Of a stretch of DNA of 64,000 nucleotides, positions 12,415 through 23,429 are shown piece after piece. Under the pieces are notes generated by a model. It was not told where the DNA came from and searched no databases. It saw only the letters and a program-made list of their open reading frames with translations. The translations under genes were made by a program, and so were the position numbers. This DNA is from Portunus trituberculatus (Eukaryota; Arthropoda; Malacostraca; Decapoda; Portunidae), in the NCBI RefSeq assembly GCF_017591435.1, contig NC_059276.1, forward strand, positions 8,970,276-9,034,275. Reading direction: 5' to 3'. The first letter of the stretch is position 1, and each line of letters begins with the position of its first letter.

Positions 12415-13119
12415 ATGGCGAAGTACAGTACTAACTAGAACATAGATAAAAAAAAAATCGATCTTGCTCAATCACACAGACCAGCCTCCATCCCGCTCTC
12501 TCTTTCTCTGTATGCCTCAGTTATCACCAGTCCTTATGTTATTACTCCATGCAGTCACACCACGGCCTTACTTATGGCTTGGGGAAACACAACACACCAC
12601 AGCACCCTGCCTAGAGCAACGTTTCCCAGGCTCACTCGCTTCCGCAAAAACAACGCAGCCAGAACTTCAACCTCGCCTCGTCACGTCTTGCACTGACCTC
12701 CATAAATCGTGCCTCCTGTAAGGTCAGCCTCAGCGGGTCAATGGTAAAAAACACGAGTGAAAATCAACACGCTACCAATCGCTGTGAGTCCATAACGCTG
12801 CTGACAGGTGGCAAAAAACAGGTGACGAAATTTGGGCGCCTCGAGAGAGAAAGAGTGAGGGAGACAGACACAGAGAGAGGTTATGATATGGAAGGTATTA
12901 AAGAGAGAGGATGTAGAAGATTAGAAAGAATAGGGAAGAGAATGGTGGAGAAAGGAAGGGACTAGTGGAGTGAAGCAGGAAGTGAAGGAAAGGAAGGAAG
13001 GAAGGAAGGAAAGAGCTCCAGGCAAGACAAAAAATAAAAAAAGGCAACACAACCAAATATTAAGATTTTCACTTTATTCTACACACAGTTTCAACTACGT
13101 TAGGTCACGACTTAGTGTT
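12415..13119. other. No gene recognised
   Basis: Unique sequence; the 12840-13020 part is purine-rich (AGAGAG, GGAAGGAAGG). The open frame 12464-12721 plus has mixed composition but no motif I recognise and no initiation or splice context to support it. Confidence 0.45.
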
Positions 13120-13197
13120 CCTCCTCCTCCTCCTCCTCCTCCTCCTCCTCCTCCTCCTCCTCCTCCTCCTCCTCCTCCTCCTCCTCCTGCTCCTCCC
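13120..13197. repeat. (CCT)n microsatellite
   Basis: About 23 CCT triplets to 13188, then degenerate C/T-rich sequence. Confidence 0.97.
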
Positions 13198-13324
13198 CTC
13201 TTTCTCTTTCTCCTCCTTCTCTTCCTCTTCCTTACACTTTTTCCTCTCTAAGCAATCTGTTCTCAGTCCGTTTTGAAAATAAATATGTATTACTCGTGAG
13301 AATACTCTGGAATTGACTATTTGT

Positions 13325-13327
<3 letters not shown>

Positions 13328-13395
<68 letters not shown>
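13328..13395. repeat. (CT)n microsatellite
   Basis: 68-base CT array. A purine-rich AGG/GGATGA stretch follows at 13490-13700. Confidence 0.97.
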
Positions 13396-13397
<2 letters not shown>

Positions 13398-13820
13398 GCT
13401 TTCTTCCACACTGCCGTTCATCAGCTTTTTCCTCTCGCGTTTATTTTCACCAAAACATAAATTATTGACATTAAGAGATAATACACCCAGAGGAGGAGAA
13501 GGAGGATGAGGAGGATGAGGAGGAGGAGGAGAAAGAAGAGGAGTAATGGTAAAGAAAAAGGAAGGGAGATATGAAAGAGAGGAAGGAGATATAAAGAGGA
13601 GAAAGGAAAATGAAAAATGGTAAAGACAAATAGGAAAAAGGAGAAATAAGTAGAAGAGTAAAGAGAAAATAAAGGAAGGATGTATGGGAGCAGTAGAGGA
13701 GTGTTTCATAATGGTTCCTACTCCTACAAGACATCCTTCACTCAATCCTACTTTAATTAAACCTTACTTCCACTTCCTATGAATTCCTATCAAGTGAGTT
13801 CTCTAAATCTCTATGCTTCC

Positions 13821-14322
13821 TTAACCCCTTCAGTACTATGACACGTTTTCATATTCATTCTGCTTACTATTTGGTGATTCTATATATCTTCATAAATTTA
13901 TGTGGGGATTAAATGGTGAAGACTCTGGTAATTGATCATCTGACCTCCATAGATATTTCCTAATGTAAAGGCTTTCTTCTTCCTCTTACCCCTATTCTGT
14001 ACAACTCCCTAATGCAAGAGTTAACACGTACTCTCAATCATTTATACTTTCTCTGGTAAACTTTGGAACTTCCTGCCTGCCTCTGTATTTCCATCTTCCT
14101 ACAATTTGACTTCTTTTAAGAGGAAGATTTCAAGACAGTTTTCCTAGACTTTTGGCTAACTCTATTAATCTTTAAGGAACTGGCAATCAAGTAGGCCCTT
14201 TTTCAATATTTTTTTGCTCTTCGCCTGCTTTCCCTCTTGCATAAAAAATACATATGAATAAAATCGTCTAATCACACCCAAAACTCAAGGTAAAAATGCG
14301 CCCCAGTACCTAAGGAGTTGAA
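13821..14322 (-). mobile_element. TTAA-MITE copy 6, split by a LINE relic
   Basis: TTAACCCCTTCAGTACTATG opens the element at 13821. The family core runs to TTCCTAATGT (13966), is broken by 289 bases of foreign sequence, and resumes as AATAAAATCGTCTAATC near 14256. It ends CCAGTACCTAAGGAG and TTGA (14318-14321), a one-base change from TTAA. About 212 bases are element and the rest is insert. Confidence 0.87.
13967..14255 (+). mobile_element. Non-LTR retrotransposon 3'-end relic inside a MITE
   Basis: One frame reads GKLWNFLPASVFPSSYNL then TSFKRKISRQFS and a stop at about 14090-14153. This is the LWN-LP--V---Y-L-SFKR pattern at the C-terminus of many non-LTR reverse transcriptases. An upstream frame reads QLPNARVNTYSQSF, so a frameshift separates the parts. 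Downstream AAGGAACTGGCAATCAAG and CCCTCTTGCATAAAAAA match the copies at 23037-23495. Only the tail is present, so it is a 5'-truncated pseudogene. Confidence 0.7.
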
Positions 14323-14568
14323 TTCCGGATATGATAACAGCACCTGATTGAACACACGGGGGAGAAAATTACACACCCAAAGCTCATGGTAAAAATACGT
14401 CCCAGTACTGAAGGGTTTAATTCCTGGTATGACAACAGCATCTGAGGGAACAAAACAGGGAGAAAATCATCTACACACCCAAAACACATGGTAAAAATAC
14501 GTCCCAGTACTGAAGGGTTTAATTCCGGGTATGATAAAGGCACCTGAGGGAACACACGGGGGAGGATG
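14274..14568. repeat. ~100-bp minisatellite made of MITE end plus flank
   Basis: ACACCCAAA starts three units at 14274, 14373 and 14475 (periods 99 and 102). Each unit is the MITE end (GGTAAAAATACGTCCCAG, TACTGAAGGGTTTAA) followed by host flank (TTCCGG-ATGATAACAGCACC, GAACACACGGGGGAG). A 23-residue repeat appears in the minus-strand frame 14310-14555, which is a by-product and not a gene. Confidence 0.87.
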
Positions 14569-15230
14569 GCCTATCGTGTGGCCGCCGTGACCCAAGGGCG
14601 GGCTAGAGGTCACGTCACGCCTTCCGGGTCACTGTTTCTTTTTACCACCTGCAATGTGACCTTAAGATGAAAACTGCCTGACTCATCTATTTATTTATTG
14701 GTTTTCTTGCCATGGATTAAAACTTCCTAATATTTTCTGATTAACTGACACATTAACGTCCAGATTTTGATTTTTCTAGCTTGGTGAGACGAAAAAACCG
14801 CCCAATATTTCGTGACTAGCCCAAATTCACAGAAAACTCTTAATATCCTGAATGAGAGAGAAAAAATCAATATATTATGAACCACTAACCTGAATTAACG
14901 TGTAGCTTATTTTTCAGCCCAGTATGAGAAAACCGTCTAATATTTCTTGACTAACTAGCCCAAATTCACGTCTCCAGCCCAACCCACCCACGACGAGGGG
15001 ACGTGGGCGGGGCAGTGGGCGGCGACGTGCGTATATCCGTCATTTAAATCAAGCGTAGAGGAGGAACCATTAATATTTCAGGGTTATGACGTCCAAGAGG
15101 TGAAGGAAGGCAACGAGAGGGTTCCTTCAATTTCATGCATTCAGGAACTGGTTGTCAGACTCCTCTCCTCCTCATCTTCATTTTCAATCTATGTTATGTC
15201 CTTCTTTGATGTGACCTGAGGACTGTCATA
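14569..15230. other. No gene; weak local duplication
   Basis: Related phrases AGACGAAAAAACCGCCCAAT with ATTTCGTGACTAG (14791) and GAGAAAACCGTCTAATATTT with CTTGACTAACTAG (14926) suggest a diverged duplication of about 135 bp. The rest is unique and less AT-rich at 14980-15040. Confidence 0.5.
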
Positions 15231-15254
15231 AGTAGTAGTAGTAGTAGTAGTAGT
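15231..15254. repeat. (AGT)n microsatellite
   Basis: Short AGT array of about eight triplets. Confidence 0.9.
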
Positions 15255-15341
15255 CTTTTCTCCCTTTTTGTAAGTACGACTCTCTTCAAGTTCTCGTTCA
15301 CTTAAGTAAAAAAGCAAATACGTACTTAAGTGATACATTTC

Positions 15342-15342
<1 letters not shown>

Positions 15343-15394
<52 letters not shown>

Positions 15395-15415
15395 TAGATA
15401 GATAGATAGATAGAT

Positions 15416-15486
<71 letters not shown>
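15343..15486. repeat. (AT)n-(GATA)n-(AG)n compound microsatellite
   Basis: AT to about 15392, GATA to about 15418, then AG to 15486 without unique DNA between. Stepwise mutation from one motif to the next is the simplest origin. Confidence 0.96.
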
Positions 15487-15488
<2 letters not shown>

Positions 15489-15544
15489 AAGGCAAGGCTG
15501 AGTAGCTAGGGAGGTGTGAGGGCGGGGCTGTCGTGTTGGCGGCA

Positions 15545-15670
15545 GACAGGAATGCTGACAGGTGTGGAATTAAAGATACGGTGCCTATGTCTCAGGTAAT
15601 GACAGGTGTGGCCTTAGTGGTGAAGGTGAGGGCAGGTGCAAGGAAGTGGTGGCGCTGACAGGTGTGGGAA
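15545..15670. repeat. GACAGGTGTGG word repeated three times
   Basis: The 11-mer occurs exactly at 15557, 15601 and 15657 among further CAGGT/AGGTG words. The spacing (44 and 56) is irregular. It may be a decayed minisatellite or a cluster of CAGGTG E-box sites; the sequence alone cannot decide. Confidence 0.6.
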
Positions 15671-15851
15671 GGGAAACACTCCCCATAGAGAAATGTTAAT
15701 TGTTTTTTTTGTGTGTGGGTTTTAGATGGCACTCAGTAAACTTGGGATTAAAAGGTGGAGGTTGCTGGCTTTTTGGCTCATGGCTTGACCGGGGTTCGAA
15801 GCGTGACGTGAGTGAGTAACGGGTAAAAACTCTTTCTTTACACCAGGATAG

Positions 15852-15853
<2 letters not shown>

Positions 15854-15908
<55 letters not shown>
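15854..15908. repeat. (AC)n microsatellite
   Basis: 55-base AC array. Confidence 0.97.
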
Positions 15909-15910
<2 letters not shown>

Positions 15911-16178
15911 AAGATAAGGTCGATGTGGTAATAAGTTTTATATGAAATCGACTCCGTAACGTGTCAGTAATTTATAGTTCACGGATTAATATTTTTTTTC
16001 GTACCTTCGAGAAATTTATAGCTTGCGGGAGGCTATAAAATTTACTCCACCGAAAATGTTGCCTTTATTTTACCGCTAAATGTTGTGACGCGCCGGTGGA
16101 GGGGAATTCGATGCCACGGGAAAAGTAACCAGCAAAATGGAAGTACTGGAATAAAAAAGGGAATCTCGACGCCTTTAA

Positions 16179-16793
<615 letters not shown>

Positions 16794-17000
16794 TGGGGAA
16801 GACTAACGACGCCTCTCGCCCTGGAGGTTAAGCTGGCGTTGGTTCAGGCAGTCAAGGTCATGATGCACGAGAGCCCCGCCTCCTGCCCGCACCTCTCAGA
16901 CGCTGCCATGAACCGGTTCCTCGCAAACATAACTCAAAACTCTGCCCACGGACCCTTCCCACGGCTCAGAACACGGCATATGTCACACTGGATGTATTGA
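16794..17000 (+). other. Unassigned open frame, possible exon (weak)
   Basis: A 69-codon stop-to-stop frame in less AT-rich, non-repetitive DNA. It reads LALEVKLALVQAVKVMMHES, then PASCPHLSDAAMNRFLANIT. The composition is protein-like rather than SSR-derived, with an in-frame ATG at about 16860. I recognise no domain, and no convincing acceptor-donor pair frames it (GGTTCAG at 16843-16849 is a weak acceptor). It could equally be chance. Confidence 0.12.
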
Positions 17001-17014
17001 AGAGTGTGTAAAGG

Positions 17015-17600
17015 GCATTGGTGGTGTCTGACATAGTTTTGTGCTTGTAACTCCTTTTAAAATTGTATTAGATTTTTTTTTAGAAGCTATTAAGGGTGTT
17101 TCATGTGGATTTATACTTAAAATTCCTTTTAGAATGATATTGCTTAACTTACAGAGGTTATTGGTTGTGCCTGAAACTCCTCTCAGAATGGCATTAAATT
17201 GCTTATAAAAGGTATTATGTTTGTAATCCCTTTTCGAATGATATTGGATAGCTTACATAGGGTATTGAACAGCGTGCAGAGGGTATTGGTGGTGTTTGAC
17301 GTGATGTTGTGCTTGAAACTCTTCTTAGAATGGCATTTGATTGCTTTTTAAAAGGTATTGAGGATGTTTAATGTGGTGTTATGTTCGTAATCCCTTCTGG
17401 AATGAGAATAGATAGCTTTCAGGAGCTATTGAGTGGTGTTAGACGTTTTATTATGCTTGTAACATCCTTTGTGATGATATTGAATAGCATTTGATGAGAT
17501 GTTATGATTGAAACGCCTGTTGAAATGGGATTGGATGCTTTATAGAGAGTAATAAGTGGTGTTTCATGTGATATAATACTCTAAGCGCCTCAGAAATTCT
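17015..17600. repeat. Degenerate minisatellite, ~70-80-bp units
   Basis: Seven or eight diverged units. They share GGTGGTGTTTGACGTGATG-like, TTGTGCTTGTAACTCC-like and GAATGATATTGGATAGCTT-like phrases, near 17020, 17093, 17160, 17220, 17288, 17362, 17430 and 17490. Units vary in length. Not coding. Confidence 0.72.
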
Positions 17601-19199
17601 TTTAAATACCAAACTTGTCTCTTCAAATATCCGCTACCACAAAGAACGCATAACTCTTTGTTCATCATACATATAAGGGTATCAGATACTATATAACTCT
17701 CGGAATGCCGCGCAGAATCCCTCAAAATTTATCGCATCGTCTCTTTAATATTCCACCACCACTATATACGAGACAAAGACGACTTGGAATGCTTTTAGGA
17801 CGGCGCTGGATGAAACTGGATGCAATATGAAGCGGTACTCTGCCTCGGGTGCGTCACAGACTCCCTTAAAAGTCCAGTCGTCATCGCTGCGTCCATTCCC
17901 CGCCACATCTCATTCCCACACGCAAGGCCAAAGCACAAAAGGAGTGAGTTAATGCAGTCTGGAGGAGCGTGCAGCATTGGCGGGTCTTAATCGGGATCTA
18001 TTAAAACACAATGAAGATGGATAGATAAACCCACCAGGCCAATTGATTCTCAGGGAGTGACCAGGCAAGCACGCGGGTCAGGTGGCAGGGCGCTGTTGTC
18101 TCTGGCCTCGAGAGGGATTGCAGGGTCGTGCGTGGAGACTCCTACTCGCCGAGGCTTTATTTCGAGAGGAGAGGGAGTGAGGGAGTCTGAACCCACGCAC
18201 TGGACGCCTTAATAGCAATGGCACGAAGGAGGGAAGGGCGATCCACGCTATTCATACGAGTAACGAAGGAGGTGCAGATTTTTTGGCAACGATGGGAAAG
18301 GTGGAAAAAGACAAAAAGAGGAGAGTTTACCTGAAATAGTAGACCATTGTAAACCCTCGTACGTTAAACTTTGTAGTGGAGGTTTGCAGGAATTAGTCTC
18401 GAAGTTTGCAGTCAAAGCGGACTCTTTCTTAACGCTTCCTTATCACCGCCATCATCTCCGCCAATACAAAAGAGAAAATAAAGCAACGAAAACTTCCACA
18501 GCTACTATCGGCTTTCACAGTTCGCAAAATAGAATAAAAATTACTACGTGCTAAAACTACCGACCCAGACAGGCATTATTACGAGTGTGTGACTCAAATA
18601 TTCAGGTTCGCAGGAAGGCAAGCAAAGTATTACCCGCGCGGCCGCTGTTCACAACACCGCGCTAAGTGAACTGGTTTGCATGAACACAAAGGCCGCTGCG
18701 TGCTGCGTGATGTTCCTCAGGGCCTGCTGCTCCTCCCCGTGCTGCTCTTCGCCTTCCTACACCAAGCTAGGGACGTGAACACAACAAAATGAACGAGCTA
18801 AAAAAGAATAAGTAGATAGAAAGTGACTAACGATACAGAAGCAAACCCACACAATGAATAACAATATAAACTTAATAAAAAGAATAGAAAATAAGTAAAA
18901 AAGAGATCATGAATAAATATAAGCAAAATAAAAACTGAAGAACCTAAAAGAAAAAGATCACAACGTAAAGAAAGAAATTACAAGCAAGAATATAAAGAAT
19001 AATTGAATGAAAAAAGCTAACGATATGAAAGTAAAAAATAGAGAGAAAAAAAAAGTTGCCAGATCAGGAATGCAACTTCAAGGTCACAAAAGAAACCTGG
19101 AGGAGACGAGACGAGACAACACAACACGCCTGGACACGAACACGACACAGGCACAACACCACAAAACAAAACAACAACACAGGGCTTACACTTGGACGG
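17601..19199. other. No gene recognised
   Basis: Unique sequence, less AT-rich at 17790-18240 and 18620-18780 and A-rich at 18780-19060. The frame 17795-17977 minus (60 aa) has no recognisable motif. I see no promoter, RNA gene or transposon end. Confidence 0.45.
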
Positions 19200-19222
19200 C
19201 GAGAGCGAGAGCGAGAGAGAGA

Positions 19223-19307
<85 letters not shown>
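19200..19307. repeat. (AG)n microsatellite with GAGCGA start
   Basis: Degenerate GAGCGAGAG at the left edge, then pure AG to 19307. Confidence 0.96.
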
Positions 19308-19309
<2 letters not shown>

Positions 19310-20093
19310 AAAAAAAAACAATAAACGAGAGCCACCAGCTACATCTACAAATAACAAGTTAGAGACAAGAGAACGTAAGAGCCTAAGAACAAAGGGAGGA
19401 AGAAAGATAAAAGGAGGAAAGAAAAATGGAGTCCTGCAAGGCATTAATCCGCGACTGGGACATTAGGAGAGGCAGCGGCGGCGACGATGACGGCGTGGCG
19501 TACCTCAGCCAGCGAGAGAGGCAATAAATAATGCAATAAACAACAGAAGGTCATTAATCCCACAGGCACACAATGGACGACCACGCGACGACTGCACTGG
19601 ACGAGCGAACATTTTAGGCCCTGTAGTAATGAATTGCACACATCCTTTAGAGTCCTTTAGAATTATTACCTGTGATTTTCATTAACTTACCTGGCGAAGA
19701 GTATGTATGTACGTATGTAGTGTTTGTATAAGGGTTTCATATCCAACTTATCTTCGAATTGTTGGTATTCTGGGTAACTGAGAGAGAGATCTATGGGATT
19801 AATGGGTTAGAGTGACTGTGGTTTGTTTTTTAAGAATATATGAAGCTTCTCCCATTTAAATAATCGAGTTTTATCATTCCCATTAACTAGAATAAGCTAC
19901 CCTGTAAATATGAAGGAGTAATTTAAAAGGAAGAAAAATTATGATAGGAGAATATTCATGAGAGAATGAAATAAGAAAAAAGGGAGAAATTGAGGAAGGA
20001 TAAAGAAAGAAAAGCAAAAACTAAGGAATTTCCTGACAAAAGTTTCAGATTAGGATAAAAAAAAAGATGTAAAGAAAAAAAAACAGGAAAAAT

Positions 20094-20095
<2 letters not shown>
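19308..20095. other. No gene recognised
   Basis: Purine-rich to about 19440, a less AT-rich patch at 19445-19615, then AT-rich DNA. Frame 19444-19641 minus has no motif I recognise. Confidence 0.45.

Positions 20096-20168
<73 letters not shown>
20096..20168. repeat. (AG)n microsatellite
   Basis: 73-base AG array inside A-rich sequence. Confidence 0.97.
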
Positions 20169-20172
<4 letters not shown>

Positions 20173-20292
20173 TGAGGCAGATACACCATCCACTCAACCA
20201 GAGGACACACTAACAACATGCATGAAAACTGCACACTTACCCAACCATCGCCTTCAGCCCACCTTGATCCCATGATACACGTCCACAAGAAG

Positions 20293-20345
20293 AGGGGGCT
20301 GGAGGGACGAGGAGGGGGGGCAGGAGGAGACGAGGGAGGGGGGCA
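20293..20345 (+). other. G-run cluster, possible G-quadruplex
   Basis: At least five runs of three or more G lie within about 53 bases on the plus strand, including runs of five to seven G, with short purine-rich loops. This meets the usual pattern for intramolecular G-quadruplex formation; a biological role is unproven. Confidence 0.6.
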
Positions 20346-20985
20346 TGTTAGGAGTGAAGGGGTCTACTTGGGTGCCATAGGGGGTTATCTACTTGACGTA
20401 ATTGCTTGCCTGCCTGAGTCTTTCCTCCCTGCCTTTACGAGCCGCGCCGCCAGGTCCGAAATGAGGCGTGTTATAGCGAGGCCCCGCCAGCTTCACGCTT
20501 CAGCAGATATTAACGCGGTAGGGACGTTGTAGCTCACACACGCACACGCACACGCACACGCACACACTAATGTATTCACATCCACATACTCAGTAATGTA
20601 CACATGTAAATGCACGGCTTGTACCTTCCCACCCACACATTCCTGCCTGCACTTGGGCGTGTTGGCGTGTGGGCGTGTAGGCGTGTGCGTGTAGTCCTGG
20701 GAATGTGCGTGTACGTAGTAATAAATTGTAGTGTATGTATTCAGATATTCCGAAACTTCTGTAGCTATTCATGAGAGTTAATATTACGAGGTTATTGATT
20801 AAAATGGAGAGAGAAGAGATAATGAAACAAAGACGTGACTTTACGTAAGGGAAGAAAATAAAGGTGGATACAAGAAAGAAAAAATAATAATAACGTTGTA
20901 TTTATTCTGTCAAGTGATAAATCAACTTACACAAAATGATAATAACCTAATAGTTGACAGCACGGGAAAGTACATGAACATCACC

Positions 20986-20992
<7 letters not shown>
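20346..20992. other. No gene; (CACACG)n at 20535-20568
   Basis: A short imperfect CACACG array and a GGCGTGT-rich segment (20646-20690) in otherwise unique sequence. Frame 20218-20532 plus spans the G-rich cluster and has no recognisable domain. Confidence 0.5.

Positions 20993-21026
<34 letters not shown>
20993..21026. repeat. (AC)n microsatellite
   Basis: 34-base AC array preceded by CACCCACC words. Confidence 0.95.
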
Positions 21027-21028
<2 letters not shown>

Positions 21029-21212
21029 CCCAGGCACAGCACGCGGCACATCAACCATTACATGAAAACCGCGAGCACAGACTTAAGACACGCACACAAC
21101 ACGTCCTCATCCATCATCGACATTAATGCAACACAACTCTCGCAGCGACACGGGGCGAAATGAACCCAACAAACTCATGATGCCGGCGACGGAAGGAAGG
21201 CAAGAGAGCGCT

Positions 21213-21336
21213 TTAACCTCTTCACTACTGGGATATATTTTTATCTTGAGATTTGAGTACGATTAGACCATTTCATTGACATTAGCAAGGGTCTATGGGC
21301 GTCAAAAGATTAAATGGCCTCAGTATTTACTATTTA
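21213..21336 (+). mobile_element. TTAA-MITE copy 7a, left portion only
   Basis: TTAA (21213-21216), CCTCTTCACTACTGGGATAT, core GGTCTATGGGCGTCAAAAG, then CAGTATTTACTATTTAA where the copy stops. In full copies this position reads CTATTTTAATCCCC, so copy 7b begins at an internal TTAA-containing site of 7a. The right half of 7a is missing after 7b. Confidence 0.82.
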
Positions 21337-21548
21337 AAACCTTTTAGTATTTGGACAAATTTTTACCTTGAGATTTGTGTATAATTATACCATTTTATTG
21401 ACATTAGCAAAGGTCTATGGAGGTCAGAAGATTAATGGCGACAGTCTTTACTATTTCAGTCCCCCACATGAGTTTCTGAAGCTGAATAAAATCTAATAGT
21501 AAGCAGAATTAATATGGAAACGCGTCTCGCTACTGAAGGGGAGGTTAA
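21334..21548 (+). mobile_element. TTAA-MITE copy 7b, full length
   Basis: TTAA (21334-21337), AACCTTTTAGTATTTGGAC, complete core including GGTCTATGGAGGTCAGAAG and CCCACATGAGTTTCTGAAGC, then CGCGTCTCGCTACTGAAGGG, a GAGG extension and TTAA (21545-21548). Confidence 0.85.
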
Positions 21549-21835
21549 AACACTCACAAGTATAAAGAACACACACTAACACACACACAAAGCCAAAATG
21601 AATACAGCCCCTAAATCGTAATGAAGTGAGATGATGTCTTAGGATGTTAGCGATAAATTCAACACGAGCAAAGACAAGATAGCGAAAGGAAAGACAAAAT
21701 GAGGTGGGTTATATTGAAGATGTGGTTAGCTCTTCTTCTGCAGGTGATCTAAGGCCGGGGTAACGCTTTCCCAGGTGGTTAAGGCAGGGGAAAGGTGCGT
21801 TGTTCAAGGGTGTTCGTCTAGGAGTTAATGAGGGA

Positions 21836-21838
<3 letters not shown>

Positions 21839-21920
<82 letters not shown>
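21839..21920. repeat. (AG)n microsatellite
   Basis: 82-base AG array, 50 bases before a TCC array; purine bias switches strand between them. Confidence 0.97.
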
Positions 21921-21923
<3 letters not shown>

Positions 21924-21969
21924 GGAAGGAGCGAGGAAAAAGATAGGGGAATGCTTGCTTGCTTCACTT

Positions 21970-22057
21970 TCCTCCTCCTCCTCCTCCTCCTCCTCCTCCT
22001 CCTCCTCCTCCTCCTCCTCCTCCTCCTCCTCCTCCTCCTCCTCCTCCTCCTCCTCCT
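21970..22057. repeat. (TCC)n microsatellite
   Basis: About 29 TCC triplets; read in frame as poly-Ser, poly-Arg or poly-Glu artefacts. Confidence 0.97.
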
Positions 22058-22530
22058 TCTCTTCCTCATGTTCTCTCATCATTCACCAAAGTTTTGCTGT
22101 TACTAGAGTTCCATTTCCTGTCCTTTGCATAATTTGAGCTCAATTTTAGCACCTTTTGTTAGTTTCTTTATTTCTATTTCATGTAGAAGCATTGCAGTCT
22201 TTTAGTTCACTTTTATTTACACTTCAGGTCTCCAGGTGTACATTTGCATTTCTCATATAAATAACTGATATACACTTTGACCTCAGGAAAAACTACTTCG
22301 CTTTTTATCGTATTGCAGAGAGAGAGAGAGAGAGAGATCGTTTATTTCACTCCCTTCACTCATTCCTCACCTGGGCGCCTCCTTCTCCTAATTCCCCGCC
22401 ACTAAGCTCTTCATATCTCCGCCTGAAATGGAGTTCCCTTTAATTTTTTTTACTGCTAAGTGTTTTCCTTCTCCGCTCACTTTATTTAGCCCAACACACT
22501 TCCTCTCCATTAACCTCCTAACATCTCCTT
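22058..22530. other. No gene; short (AG)n at 22318-22337
   Basis: Unique AT-rich sequence with a 20-base AG run. Nothing else recognised. Confidence 0.5.
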
Positions 22531-22534
22531 ACCA

Positions 22535-22642
22535 CCTCCTCCTCCTCCTCCTCCTCCTCCTCCTCTTCCTCCTCCTCCTCCTCCTTCTCATCTTCCATCT
22601 CCTGCTCTCGCTTATTCGCTTAACATCATTTTTTTTCTCACG

Positions 22643-22724
<82 letters not shown>

Positions 22725-22734
22725 AGAGAGAGAA
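22535..22734. repeat. (TCC)n and (AG)n pair
   Basis: TCC array at 22535-22590 and AG array at 22645-22734 (one GC interruption), with about 55 unique bases between them. Confidence 0.95.
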
Positions 22735-23036
22735 AGCAAATAATGGATGAAGAGGAAAAAAAGTGAAGAATATAATGTACTGCGAGGGAAAGGAAAGGAA
22801 AGAAGAATAAGTAGAAAATTAAAGAAGATATATAGAAAAAATAGAAATAAAACTAAAAAGACGAATCACTCCAAGACAATAAAGAAAAACAAAAGATAAA
22901 CAAACAAAATAAAGTAATGTGAATAAAGCATGTGAGGAAGAAGACAACACACAAACACACGCACGTAAACAATGAAAAAAATAGTTAACAATCTTACAAA
23001 CACAAATAAAAAACGAGACAGGACTCTTAAACTTCT
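22735..23036. other. A-rich DNA, no gene
   Basis: A-rich on this strand, with AAACACAAATAAAAAACG-like words. No domain. Confidence 0.5.
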
Positions 23037-23232
23037 CACACAAGGAAACTCTGGAACTCTCTACTTGCTTCTGTATTTCCAACTTTATTTAAGAGGGAAG
23101 TTTCAAGACATTTATTCATTTTTTTGGCTTTCTCTGATCTGCAAGGGAACTGGCAACTAAGTGGATTTTTTTCCCATTTTGTGTTGCTCTTGCCCAGTTT
23201 TCCTCTATTTTCTTCTATATTTCCAAATCCCT
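23037..23232 (+). mobile_element. LINE 3'-end relic, copy a
   Basis: One frame reads KLWNSLLASVFPTLFKREVS then RHLF, matching the reverse-transcriptase C-terminal pattern seen at 14090-14153 but lacking the Y-L-S segment. It is followed by the shared tail phrases GCAAGGGAACTGGCAACTAAG and CCATTTTGTGTTGCTCTTGCC. 5'-truncated and non-functional. Confidence 0.68.
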
Positions 23233-23375
23233 ATGACTTAACTTCAATTAAGATGAAGGGTTCAAGACATTTATTTTTTTCGGGGTAAATCTCTCATCTG
23301 CAAGGGAACTGGCAACTAAGTGGGTTTTTTTCGTTTTATGTTGTCCTTGGCCAGCTTTTCCCTCTAACATAAAAA
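23205..23375 (+). mobile_element. LINE 3'-end relic, copy b
   Basis: Reads SIFPNPYDLTSIKMKGSRHL in frame, retaining the YDLTS segment missing from copy a. It continues with GCAAGGGAACTGGCAACTAAG and TGTCCTTGGCCAGCTTTTCC, ending in an A-rich tail. Direct abutment with copy a suggests local duplication. Confidence 0.68.
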
Positions 23376-23429
23376 GCAAAAGAAAAAGAAAAAGAGAAAG
23401 AGTAAAGATGAAAAATTTTAAAGACACTA

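Noticed and set aside
14310..14555. Minus-strand frame with a 23-residue repeat, resembling a repeat protein
   Set aside because: The repeat is the MITE-end minisatellite; unit spacings of 99 and 102 bases are multiples of three only by chance.
15775..15800. tRNA-like B box (GGGGTTCGAAGCG)
   Set aside because: No A box at the right distance, no acceptor-stem pairing and no cloverleaf on either strand.
20218..20532. 104-aa frame with an ATG and a Gly-rich middle
   Set aside because: Gly runs come from the G cluster; no domain and no supporting signals.
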